A DNA stretch of 64,000 nucleotides from Oscillospiraceae bacterium (GTDB lineage Bacteria; Bacillota; Clostridia; Oscillospirales; Ruminococcaceae). The DNA lies in NCBI GenBank assembly GCA_017533485.1, contig JAFXIC010000013.1, forward strand, positions 1-64,000, read 5' to 3'. A program made the translations under genes and the position numbers. Position 1 is the first letter of the stretch. Every line of letters starts with the position of its first letter. This document shows, piece by piece, positions 26,815 through 34,645 of the stretch. The notes beneath the pieces were generated by a model. That model was not told where the DNA came from. It was given only the letters and a program-made list of their open reading frames with translations, and searched no databases.

Positions 26815-28068
26815 TTAATCCACTAACGTCGGATTCTCATCCACAACCCACGGCAGTCCATACTGATTCAGAGCTTCCATATACGGATCGGGATCGAATT
26901 CTTCTACATTGAACACACCTGCGCCGCTCCAGGTACCGCTCGCAACCATTGCAGTTCCGATCATTGCGGGTACGCCTGTGGTGTACGATACAGCCTGTGC
27001 GCCGGTTTCTTTGTATGCACTCTGATGATCGCAGATATTATAGATATAGACTGCACGTTCTTTTCCGTCTTTGATACCACGGAATATACAGCCGATATTT
27101 GTCTTTCCGACAGTACGCGGGCCGAGGGATGCAGGATCAGGCAGGAGCGCTTTCAGGAATTTAATCGGTACAATTTCATGTCCTTCAAAATTGATCGGCG
27201 TCGTACCGAGCATTCCAACGTTTTGCAGACAATTCATATGCATCAGGTAGCTCTGACCGAAAGTCATAAAGAAACGAATCCGCTTGACGTGCGGAATATT
27301 TTTCGCAAGCGATTCGATTTCCTCGTGATGCAGCAGGTACATATCTTTCATGCCAACACCATCGAAATGATATTCTCGCTTAATTTCCATCGGTTTCGTT
27401 TCAACCCATTTTCCGTTCTCCCAGTAAGAACCGTTTGCGGAAACCTCCCGAAGATTGATTTCAGGGTTGAAATTCGTTGCGAACGGATAGCCATGGTCGC
27501 CGCCGTTGCAGTCAAGAATATCAATATAGTGAATCTCATCAAAATAATGTTTTTGTGCATAAGCGGTAAATACGGAAGTGACACCCGGATCGAACCCGGT
27601 GCCAAGAAGTGCAGTCAGGCCTGCCGCACGGAATTTTTCGTGATACGCCCACTGCCATGAATAATCAAAATATGCAGTGAAGCCTTTTTCCTTGCAGCGT
27701 TTTTCGTAAATCTCCCGCCATGCCGGATCATCCGTATCTTCCGCTTCGTAGTTTGCCGTATCCACATAATTCGCGCCACAGGCAAGACAAGCATCCATAA
27801 TCACAAGATCCTGATACGGAAGTGCAACATTCAAGACCGTATGCGGCTGGAACGCCTTCATCAGTGCAGTCAGCGATTCAAAGCTGTCCGCATCTACCTT
27901 CGCAGTTGTCAGCTTTGCAGCAGTCTTGTCCTGCAATTTTTGTGCCAGTGCTTCACATTTTGATACAGTACGACTTGCAATACAGATCTCCGTAAAAACA
28001 GGATTTTCACAGCATTTATGAATTGCAACTGTTGCAACGCCGCCGCATCCGATCACCAATAATTTCAT
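26815..28068 (-). CDS. Carboxy(nor)spermidine dehydrogenase (saccharopine dehydrogenase family)
   Basis: 417 residues. Joins putrescine to aspartate semialdehyde by NADPH-dependent reductive amination, giving carboxyspermidine. The Rossmann motif VIGCGGVATVAIHKC opens the protein, and LGTGFDPGVTSVFTAYA (about 175-191) is typical of the LYS1/CASDH branch. Assigned as CASDH rather than saccharopine dehydrogenase because the decarboxylase NspC is two genes downstream. Agmatine rather than putrescine could be the amine acceptor in this family (CAPA-type route), which the sequence cannot decide. Confidence 0.9.
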   Translation of the reverse strand: MKLLVIGCGGVATVAIHKCCENPVFTEICIASRTVSKCEALAQKLQDKTAAKLTTAKVDADSFESLTALMKAFQPHTVLNVALPYQDLVIMDACLACGANYVDTANYEAEDTDDPAWREIYEKRCKEKGFTAYFDYSWQWAYHEKFRAAGLTALLGTGFDPGVTSVFTAYAQKHYFDEIHYIDILDCNGGDHGYPFATNFNPEINLREVSANGSYWENGKWVETKPMEIKREYHFDGVGMKDMYLLHHEEIESLAKNIPHVKRIRFFMTFGQSYLMHMNCLQNVGMLGTTPINFEGHEIVPIKFLKALLPDPASLGPRTVGKTNIGCIFRGIKDGKERAVYIYNICDHQSAYKETGAQAVSYTTGVPAMIGTAMVASGTWSGAGVFNVEEFDPDPYMEALNQYGLPWVVDENPTLVD

Positions 28069-28095
28069 ATCATACCTCCAGAATTCTTTTTATCA

Positions 28096-28962
28096 TCAGG
28101 GTTTCGTATACTTTTCTTCTTCTTCCAGCATATCTTCTACATATTTCGGGAGCATAAATGCACCGCGATGCAGATTCGCCGAATAATACCATGTTTTGAG
28201 ACCGCGTGCCTTCCAGCGCTTTGCGTCAAAATCATGAATCGGGTGATATTTCTTCGACGCAAAGCCGAACAGCCAGTATCCGGATGCGCAGGTCGGAATA
28301 TGCGCATGATATACACGCGAGATCGGGAAGCTGCGATATGCCTTTCTGTGCATCGCCCGACACGCTTCCTCGTCCTCATCAAAAAACGGACTGCCGTGCT
28401 GATAAACCATAATTCCGTCTTCTTTGAGTGCTTTATAACAGCTTCCGTAAAATTCTTTCGTAAACAATCCTGCTGTATGTCCCAGCGGGTCGGTACTGTC
28501 ATTGATAATGAGATCATATTCATCCTGACGACCGCGCAAAAACCGCAAGCCATCCCGATAATATACGGTTACTCGCGGATCATCCAGACCTTTTGCATTA
28601 TCCGGGAAGAATTCTCTGCACACATTCACGAAAAGCTCATCCGCTTCTACAACATCAATCGCTTCAATTTCTTCATAATACGAAAGTTCTCTTGCCACGC
28701 CGCCGTCTCCGCCGCCGATCACCAATACACGCCTGACATTCGGATGGACTGCCATCGGTACGTGAACAATCATTTCATCATAGGTAAACTCATCTTTTTC
28801 AGAAAATATCACGCTGCCGTCAGATGTAAGAAAACGGCCGAATTCCTCCGATTCGAACACATCAATCCGCTGGAAATCGCTCGAACCGCCAAACAGCTGT
28901 TTTTCCACCCGAATAGACATTTTTACGTTATTCGTATGCATTTCGGAAAACCAGAAATCCAT
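28096..28962 (-). CDS. speE: Spermidine synthase-like aminopropyltransferase
   Basis: 288 residues, Rossmann-fold aminopropyltransferase. Normally moves the aminopropyl group of decarboxylated SAM to putrescine. Seen: TYDEMIVHVPMAVHP, nucleotide loop VIGGGDGGVARE, and catalytic Asp in INDSTDPLG. The usual E(I/L)D ribose-binding motif reads EAD. No SAM decarboxylase (speD) is in the window, although the operon carries a complete carboxyspermidine route, so its true donor is an open question. ATG 28962 is 5 nt after the speA stop; the in-frame GTG at 28971 would overlap it. Confidence 0.9.
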   Translation of the reverse strand: MDFWFSEMHTNNVKMSIRVEKQLFGGSSDFQRIDVFESEEFGRFLTSDGSVIFSEKDEFTYDEMIVHVPMAVHPNVRRVLVIGGGDGGVARELSYYEEIEAIDVVEADELFVNVCREFFPDNAKGLDDPRVTVYYRDGLRFLRGRQDEYDLIINDSTDPLGHTAGLFTKEFYGSCYKALKEDGIMVYQHGSPFFDEDEEACRAMHRKAYRSFPISRVYHAHIPTCASGYWLFGFASKKYHPIHDFDAKRWKARGLKTWYYSANLHRGAFMLPKYVEDMLEEEEKYTKP

Positions 28963-28967
28963 CCCTC

Positions 28968-30422
28968 TCACACCCCTTTCAACAAATTCAGATAATTCAG
29001 TTCCCCGTCTTCCGGACCCTGCATCGAACAGCCCTTTTCTTTTGAATAAAGAATATATTCGACAAGCTCTGATGTTACCATCTCACCGGGCGCTAAAATC
29101 GGGATACCCGGCGGATAACACATGACAAATTCTGCACAGATTCCACCTACCGACTCGCGTATCGGCACCCGTTCTTTTTCCGCATAAAAAGCCTGACGCG
29201 GTGTTTTCACCACCAGAGGATCAATACATTCTGCATTATGAAGCTTCGTTGTAGAACGGGAATAAAGCCGCTTGATATCCTCCAGTGCACCGACCAACCG
29301 CTCAATTTCCTGAATCCGGTCACCAATCGAAATATATGCGAGAATATTTCCGATATCTCCGAATTCAATCTGGATGTCATATTCATCACGAAGGAGATCA
29401 TAGACTTCGATACCTGTCAAACCGATATCACGCGTATAGATCGAAAGTTTGGTCACATCGTAATCAAATACGGTTTTCCCATTTATCAGGTCTTTTCCGT
29501 ATGCATAATAACCGCCGATTGAATGAATCTCATCTCGTGCATATTCAGCCATTGCCGCTACACGTTCAAAGGATTCCTTCCCGCGAAGTGCCAGATTTCT
29601 GCGAGAAATATCCAGACTCGACAGCAAAAGATAGGAAGCACTGGTCGTCTGGGTGAGATTGATGATCTGTTCGACATACCGCGGATTCACAGTATGATTC
29701 AGCAACAGAAGCGAACTCTGCGTCAGGCTGCCGCCGGATTTATGCATCGAAATCGCAGCCATATCTGCACCGGCTTCCATTGCTGACATCGGTAATTGAT
29801 CCGAGAAATAGAGATGTGTGCCATGTGCTTCATCCGCAAGTACCAGCATATCATGTGCGTGTGCGAGCTTTACGATTTCACGGATATCCGAACAGATTCC
29901 GTAATACGTCGGATTGTTTACGAACACCGCCTTTGCATCCGGATTCTGTTCAATCGCTCGGCGTACCGCTTCCACTTCCATGCCAAGCGCAATTCCGATA
30001 TGGGTATCTACAGCAGGATTGACATAGACAGGAACCGCACCGTTTAGTACAAGCGCATTGATGACACTTTTGTGGACATTGCGGGGCAGAATAATTTTAT
30101 CATTCTCTTTGCACGCGGTTAAAATCATTGCCTGTACCGCAGAAGTTGTTCCGCCTACCATGAAATAGACATGAGAAGCACCAAAGGCATCTGCGGCAAG
30201 TGCTTCCGCTTCCGCAATCACCGAAATGGGGTGACAGAGATTATCGAGCGGCTTCATTGAATTGACATCAATCCCTACGCATTGCTGTCCGAGGAGTCCG
30301 ACCAGTTCCGGATTGCCGCGCCCGCGCTTATGCCCCGGCACATCAAACGGTACGACACGCTGTTTCCGGAACCGCTCCAGAGCTTCGTACAGCGGCGCAG
30401 ATTTTTGCATTTCTAAATCCAT
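28968..30422 (-). CDS. speA: Orn/Lys/Arg decarboxylase family, probable arginine decarboxylase
   Basis: 484-residue fold-I PLP decarboxylase of the short SpeA/YaaO type found in Firmicutes. PLP Lys is in AAISMHKSGGSLTQSS (near 232) and the cofactor Asp in LVLADEAHGTHL. The smaller C-terminal domain ends about residue 484. Arginine is the likely substrate because the operon encodes agmatine deiminase and carbamoylputrescine amidohydrolase. ATG 30422 is 9 nt after AGGTG; ATG 30428 is almost on top of it. First gene of the operon, directly behind the leader terminator. Confidence 0.92.
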   Translation of the reverse strand: MDLEMQKSAPLYEALERFRKQRVVPFDVPGHKRGRGNPELVGLLGQQCVGIDVNSMKPLDNLCHPISVIAEAEALAADAFGASHVYFMVGGTTSAVQAMILTACKENDKIILPRNVHKSVINALVLNGAVPVYVNPAVDTHIGIALGMEVEAVRRAIEQNPDAKAVFVNNPTYYGICSDIREIVKLAHAHDMLVLADEAHGTHLYFSDQLPMSAMEAGADMAAISMHKSGGSLTQSSLLLLNHTVNPRYVEQIINLTQTTSASYLLLSSLDISRRNLALRGKESFERVAAMAEYARDEIHSIGGYYAYGKDLINGKTVFDYDVTKLSIYTRDIGLTGIEVYDLLRDEYDIQIEFGDIGNILAYISIGDRIQEIERLVGALEDIKRLYSRSTTKLHNAECIDPLVVKTPRQAFYAEKERVPIRESVGGICAEFVMCYPPGIPILAPGEMVTSELVEYILYSKEKGCSMQGPEDGELNYLNLLKGV

Positions 30423-30438
30423 TGCCATTCACCTGTTC

Positions 30439-30476
30439 CAAAAAATAAAGCGACAACGCAGAAACGTCGTCGCTTT
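30439..30476 (-). terminator. Leader terminator directly upstream of speA
   Basis: Minus strand arms AAAGCGACGACG and CGTTGTCGCTTT, 6-nt loop, then ATTTTTT: a textbook intrinsic terminator that would stop transcription about 15 nt before speA unless antitermination occurs. Confidence 0.85.
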
Positions 30477-30724
30477 GTATTTTCACGTAATACCATGACC
30501 ATACACTTCCAGCACGACAGAACGATTTACGGTTTGATGACCGATTGTTATTGACCGTTTCACAAGTGATTTGATTATAAAGTAATCATCTTATAAAATT
30601 TGGGCTTTTAACCCAATCAATAATGCAGCATAATATCTGCTGCGAATCGGCAATCTGACCCGCCTGTCCGTCTGGGCTGACTTTCGAAACCGAAAGTGGT
30701 CATATGATGAATTCTCCCGAATTC
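30477..30724 (-). promoter_or_regulatory. Structured leader RNA of the polyamine operon, class unknown
   Basis: About 250 nt of untranslated RNA between promoter and terminator, with no convincing short ORF. Hairpins seen on the minus strand: ATGAATTC/GAATTCAT with a GGGA loop; ACTTTCG/CGAAAGT; a multibranch possibility GACC...GGGTC enclosing CAGCC...GGC; GCAGCA/TGCTGC; TTGGG/CCCAA. I could not match it to a riboswitch, T-box or protein-binding leader I know. Together with the terminator the arrangement suggests ligand- or protein-controlled attenuation. Confidence 0.6.
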
Positions 30725-30730
30725 ATATTT

Positions 30731-30759
30731 ATTCTATCATATATTTATTTTAATGTCAA
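30731..30759 (-). promoter_or_regulatory. Promoter of the polyamine operon
   Basis: Minus strand TTGACA (30759-30754), 17-nt spacer, TAGAAT (30736-30731). Confidence 0.75.
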
Positions 30760-30782
30760 TAGGATTTTAAAATTATTTTGGT

Positions 30783-31412
30783 TTATGCATTTTTCATCAT
30801 AATCACTTCGACTGCATCTGCAACGTGTTCGCAGGCATCACAGCAGCCTTCCAGCGCATTGAAGATTTCACGCCATGTATCAAGTACAACCGCCTGAGAT
30901 TCCGAGCAGTAGAGTGTTCTCATAGAACGGATATACAGTTGATCGCCCTCTTCTTCGGAATGATTAACCTCGATAATGGATTGTTTGACAGCCGGCATCT
31001 TCTTTTTCCATTCCGAAAAATGCTTCATCAATTCGACAAGATGAATACAATTCTGATCGACAATGTCCGCAAGTGCAATTGCATCTTCCCGGATACTCCG
31101 GACATTATACATAAAGACTTTCAGAATCACTTCTTCGATATCATCAATCAGATCATCTAATGCATCGGACAAATCCATCAGGTCATCACGATCAATCGGC
31201 GGAAGAAATTCCTTCAGAAGCTGCTCGCACATTGTATGTTTTTCCATATCTGCTTCATGTTCGATCGTATGCATATTGCTCCGGATTTCTTCGATTTCTT
31301 CCGGGTCGAATTCAGCAAGCGCTGTTTTCAGATAACCGGATGCTTTTTGGGCAAATCCTGCCATCTTCACGAAATACTCATAGTAATTATAATTTTTTTC
31401 CTTCTGAAACAT
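30783..31412 (-). CDS. DUF47/PhoU-like protein (YkaA/Pit accessory)
   Basis: 209 residues, all-helical, of the DUF47 (PhoU_div) family that accompanies PiT permeases. Acidic metal-binding-type motifs typical of PhoU folds appear in SDALDDLIDDIEEVI (about 83-97) and CCDACEHVADAVE near the C-terminus. Cytoplasmic; thought to regulate the permease. It follows the pit gene by 12 nt. Confidence 0.88.
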   Translation of the reverse strand: MFQKEKNYNYYEYFVKMAGFAQKASGYLKTALAEFDPEEIEEIRSNMHTIEHEADMEKHTMCEQLLKEFLPPIDRDDLMDLSDALDDLIDDIEEVILKVFMYNVRSIREDAIALADIVDQNCIHLVELMKHFSEWKKKMPAVKQSIIEVNHSEEEGDQLYIRSMRTLYCSESQAVVLDTWREIFNALEGCCDACEHVADAVEVIMMKNA

Positions 31413-31424
31413 ACTCTTTTCTCC

Positions 31425-32477
31425 TTAGAATAATATAATAAACAGTTTTGCCATCAGAAAACCTATCAATCCGCATCCGGGGAATGTCAGTACCCATGTC
31501 AGCACCATTTCCTTGACAACACCCCAATTTACTCGCCGCAGACTTCTCGCAGCACCAACACCCATAATTGCAGTTGTCTTCGTATGCGTCGTAGAAACCG
31601 GAATACCTGTTACACTGGAGATCAACAAACAGGATGTTGCTGCAATATCCGCAGAAAAACCCTGGTATGTTTCCAGCTTCGCCATACTCATACCGACGGC
31701 TTTAATAATGCGGTATCCACCGATTGAAGTGCCGAGTCCCATAATCAATGCACAAAGGATCATCAGCCACAGCGGTACGCCAACAGCTCCTGTGTCACTT
31801 TGCCCTTTTGCGAGATACATTCCCAGCAGAAAAACGCCAATAAACTTCTGACCGTCCTGTGCACCGTGCATAAACGCCATCGCCGCAGCACCGCCGATTT
31901 GACCTTTGCGGAAGATATTGTTGGTTTTCAATCGGTTTTTATGGCGGAAGATTCCCTCGACGAGCTTGACTGTCAGCATACCCATTCCAAATCCGAGCAA
32001 TGTCGAAAGCACCAGTCCATACAGCACTTTAAGCCATTCAGAAGCATTGATGCCATCCAATCCGTTGTTAATAGCAATCGCAGCACCGGAAAGTCCTGCG
32101 ATCAATGCATGACTTTCACTTGTCGGGATACCAAACTTCCATGCGAGCGTTGCCCACAGGACAATCGCAACCAATGCAGCACAGAGTGCGACCAATGCCT
32201 TATCAGTCTGTGCTCCGAAATCCACCATATTGTAGATCGTCATTGCAACCTGATTGTTAATCAGCGTCATACATACAACGCCCAGTAAATTAAATACCGC
32301 TGCCATCAAGATCGCGGGACCGGCTTTCATTGCTCTGGTCGAAACACAGGTTGCAATTGCGTTTGGTGCATCCGTCCAGCCATTGACAAGAATAACCGCC
32401 AAAACGAGTAATGTCGTTACAATCAGTGCGGGATAGGATGCTAGTTGACTTAGAAACTCCTGAATCGTTAATGTCAT
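31425..32477 (-). CDS. pit: PiT-family inorganic phosphate permease
   Basis: 350-residue membrane carrier for phosphate, probably as metal-phosphate or with H+/Na+. Both inverted-repeat signatures of the family are present: NGWTDAPNAIATCVSTRAM (about 31-49) and AFMHGAQDGQKFIGVF (about 202-217). About ten transmembrane helices. Co-transcribed with the DUF47 gene. Pho-box-like repeats upstream of its promoter suggest control by the PhoB-like regulator at 9143-9814. Confidence 0.92.
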   Translation of the reverse strand: MTLTIQEFLSQLASYPALIVTTLLVLAVILVNGWTDAPNAIATCVSTRAMKAGPAILMAAVFNLLGVVCMTLINNQVAMTIYNMVDFGAQTDKALVALCAALVAIVLWATLAWKFGIPTSESHALIAGLSGAAIAINNGLDGINASEWLKVLYGLVLSTLLGFGMGMLTVKLVEGIFRHKNRLKTNNIFRKGQIGGAAAMAFMHGAQDGQKFIGVFLLGMYLAKGQSDTGAVGVPLWLMILCALIMGLGTSIGGYRIIKAVGMSMAKLETYQGFSADIAATSCLLISSVTGIPVSTTHTKTTAIMGVGAARSLRRVNWGVVKEMVLTWVLTFPGCGLIGFLMAKLFIILF

Positions 32478-32511
32478 ATAGATTCTCCTTCTTCCTTGAG
32501 CTTTCTGATAT

Positions 32512-32541
32512 TATGTTATCACATTCTTTTTCGTTAGTCAA
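32512..32541 (-). promoter_or_regulatory. Promoter of pit-DUF47
   Basis: Minus strand TTGACT (32541-32536), 17-nt spacer, then TAACAT at about 32518-32513. The -10 is imperfect, again compatible with activation. Confidence 0.45.
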
Positions 32542-32556
32542 CAGAACAAAAGAAAT

Positions 32557-32572
32557 TTTACATGGTTTTACA
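32557..32572 (+). promoter_or_regulatory. Pho-box-like direct repeat upstream of pit
   Basis: TTTACA at 32557-32562 and 32567-32572 (10-bp period), 16 bp upstream of the pit -35. The repeats read on the strand opposite to pit, unlike the site at 9065-9080, which lowers confidence. Confidence 0.3.
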
Positions 32573-32627
32573 AAAATTTTGCGCAGCAATCCGAATGCAA
32601 AATTCTTGTGATTTCAAGTAAGTTTCA

Positions 32628-32669
32628 GGAAAAATAAAACCCGAAAGTCAAAACGACTTCCGGGTTTTA
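32628..32669 (-). terminator. Terminator after the GGGtGRT gene
   Basis: Minus strand AAAACCCGGAAGTCG and GACTTTCGGGTTTT stem, followed by ATTTTTCC. Confidence 0.8.
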
Positions 32670-32677
32670 CAGATAGA

Positions 32678-33676
32678 TTATTTCATTGCTTCTTCAACTG
32701 CAACTGCGCAAGCAACAGTTGCACCAACCATCGGGTTGTTGCCCATACCGATCAGACCCATCATTTCAACGTGAGCCGGAACGGAAGAAGAACCTGCGAA
32801 CTGTGCATCAGAGTGCATACGACCCATTGTATCGGTCATACCGTAGGAAGCAGGGCCTGCTGCCATGTTATCCGGGTGCAGGGTACGGCCTGTACCGCCG
32901 CCGGATGCAACAGAGAAGTAGTTCTTACCTGCATCATTGCATTCCTTCTTGTAGGTACCTGCAACAGGGTGCTGGAAGCGGGTCGGGTTGGTGGAGTTAC
33001 CGGTGATAGAAACGTCAACCTTTTCCTTCCACATGATTGCAACGCCTTCACGGACATCGTTTGCACCATAGCAGTTTACCTTGGAACGAAGACCATCGGA
33101 ATATGCCTTACGGAATACTTCCTTTACTTCGCCGGTGTAGTAATCCATCTCGGTCTCAACATAGGTAAATCCGTTGATACGAGCGATGATCTGTGCAGCA
33201 TCCTTGCCCAGACCGTTGAGGATAACACGAAGCGGCTTCTGACGAACCTTATTTGCCTTTTCAGCAATACCGATTGCGCCCTCAGCAGCAGCGAAAGATT
33301 CGTGGCCGGCGAGGAAAGCGAAACATTCGGTTTCTTCTTCCAGCAGCATCTTGCCGAGGTTACCGTGGCCCAGACCAACCTTTCTCTGGTCAGCAACAGA
33401 ACCCGGAATGCAGAATGCCTGGAGACCTTCACCGATTGCAGCTGCTGCATCAGCAGCCTTCTTGCAGCCCTTCTTGATTGCGATTGCACAGCCTACGGTG
33501 TAAGCCCACTTTGCATTCTCGAAGCAGATCGGCTGAATGCCTTCGGTAATCTTATACGGGTCAAAGCCCTTTTCCTTGCAGATATCTGCACACTCCTCGA
33601 TGGTGTTGATACCATACTGATTCAGAACAGCGAGAATCTGCTTTTCTCTTCTCTCATAAGACTCAAACAATGCCAT
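32678..33676 (-). CDS. GGGtGRT protein
   Basis: 332 residues of the family named for its motif, seen here as SGGGTGRTLHPDN (about 273-285). It is rich in Gly, Ala and invariant-looking Cys (CIPGS, CFAFLAGHES, CNDAGK). No signal peptide or membrane segment. Function unproven; in many anaerobes the gene is paired, as here, with a NifU-like scaffold gene, so a role in Fe-S or metal-cofactor chemistry is the usual guess. It follows the NifU-like gene by 14 nt with its own GGAGG. The codon use looks strongly biased, suggesting high expression. Confidence 0.92.
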   Translation of the reverse strand: MALFESYERREKQILAVLNQYGINTIEECADICKEKGFDPYKITEGIQPICFENAKWAYTVGCAIAIKKGCKKAADAAAAIGEGLQAFCIPGSVADQRKVGLGHGNLGKMLLEEETECFAFLAGHESFAAAEGAIGIAEKANKVRQKPLRVILNGLGKDAAQIIARINGFTYVETEMDYYTGEVKEVFRKAYSDGLRSKVNCYGANDVREGVAIMWKEKVDVSITGNSTNPTRFQHPVAGTYKKECNDAGKNYFSVASGGGTGRTLHPDNMAAGPASYGMTDTMGRMHSDAQFAGSSSVPAHVEMMGLIGMGNNPMVGATVACAVAVEEAMK

Positions 33677-33690
33677 TATACAAATCCTCC

Positions 33691-34383
33691 TTATTCTTTT
33701 CTGGGATCAACGAGCTTGACTGCATCAGCAACACGGCCATACTGACCCTGTGCCTTCTCAAAAGCGGTGTTTGCATCGTCGCCTGCTTTGATGAAGTCCA
33801 TCATCTTACCGAAGTTTACGAACTTGTAGCCGATGATCTCATTATCTTCATTCAGTGCGAGCTTTGTAACATAGCCGTCAGTCATTTCGAGATAACGCGG
33901 GCCCTTTGCCAGTGTACCGTACATGGTACCAACCTGAGAACGAAGACCCTTACCGAGGTCTTCCAGACCTGCGCCAACAACCAGACCGTCTTCGGAAAAT
34001 GCACTCTGGGAACGGCCATATACAATCTGAAGGAACAGCTCACGCATTGCGGTGTTGATTGCATCGCATACGAGGTCGGTGTTCAGAGCTTCCAGTACAG
34101 TTCTGCCGGGCAGAATCTCAGAAGCCATTGCTGCGGAATGTGTCATACCGGAGCAGCCAATTGTCTCAACGAGAGCTTCCTGGATGATGCCCTCCTTGAC
34201 ATTCAGAGTAAGCTTGCAGGTACCCTGCTGCGGTGCACACCAGCCGATACCGTGGGTGAAACCGGAAATATCCTTAATTTCCTTTGCCTTAACCCACTTT
34301 GCCTCTTCCGGAATGGGGGCTGCACCATGTGCTACGCCCTGTGCAATGGGGCACATAGTCTCAACTTCATGTGAATAGATCAT
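33691..34383 (-). CDS. NifU/IscU-like iron-sulfur scaffold partner of GGGtGRT
   Basis: 230 residues, longer than IscU (about 130). The IscU-like core shows Cys motifs WCAPQQGTCKL (about 49-59) and ETIGCSGMTHSAAMASE (about 74-90), where the GCSxx(T/S)xSxSM-like pattern of NifU is recognisable. The C-terminal about 90 residues form an added domain (ALNEDNEIIGYKFVNFGK). Probably binds or hands over a metal cluster, with the GGGtGRT protein as partner. First gene of the pair, with its own strong promoter. Confidence 0.85.
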   Translation of the reverse strand: MIYSHEVETMCPIAQGVAHGAAPIPEEAKWVKAKEIKDISGFTHGIGWCAPQQGTCKLTLNVKEGIIQEALVETIGCSGMTHSAAMASEILPGRTVLEALNTDLVCDAINTAMRELFLQIVYGRSQSAFSEDGLVVGAGLEDLGKGLRSQVGTMYGTLAKGPRYLEMTDGYVTKLALNEDNEIIGYKFVNFGKMMDFIKAGDDANTAFEKAQGQYGRVADAVKLVDPRKE

Positions 34384-34438
34384 TAGAGATTACTCCTTTC
34401 TACTTCAGAACCGCATAAGCAATTCCGTACATAGTTTC

Positions 34439-34467
34439 ATTATACTAAATTTCGCGGAGAAAATCAA
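34439..34467 (-). promoter_or_regulatory. Promoter of the NifU-like/GGGtGRT operon
   Basis: Minus strand TTGATT (34467-34462), 17-nt spacer, TATAAT (34444-34439). Confidence 0.65.
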
Positions 34468-34568
34468 GAGGGATTTGCAAATTTGTGAAAGAAATCACAA
34501 TATTTGTTTAAAACAACTGTTTTTCAGTTGATTTCGAGGAAATTATCCATTTCTGATCTGCGGCAGAT

Positions 34569-34612
34569 CAAAAATCGGACTGATTCTGCATTATATGCCG
34601 AACCAGTCCGAT
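34569..34612 (-). terminator. Terminator after metY
   Basis: Minus strand ATCGGACTGGTTC and GAATCAGTCCGAT stem followed by TTTTGATC, 34 nt after the metY stop. Confidence 0.75.
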
Positions 34613-34645
34613 CGTATTATCCGGTTTTTATTGGAACATATACGC

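Noticed and set aside
30477..30724. NiCo (czcD), guanidine and T-box riboswitch identities for the polyamine leader
   Set aside because: The GGACAGGCGGG stretch recalled parts of NiCo RNAs and ACGG loops of guanidine-II hairpins, but the surrounding stems and the gene context do not fit, and the TGGNACCGCG core is absent.
32771..33745. 324-codon open frame antisense to the GGGtGRT gene
   Set aside because: Same reasoning: fully overlaps a well-conserved gene, low-complexity Cys/Thr-rich translation, no promoter or ribosome-binding site.
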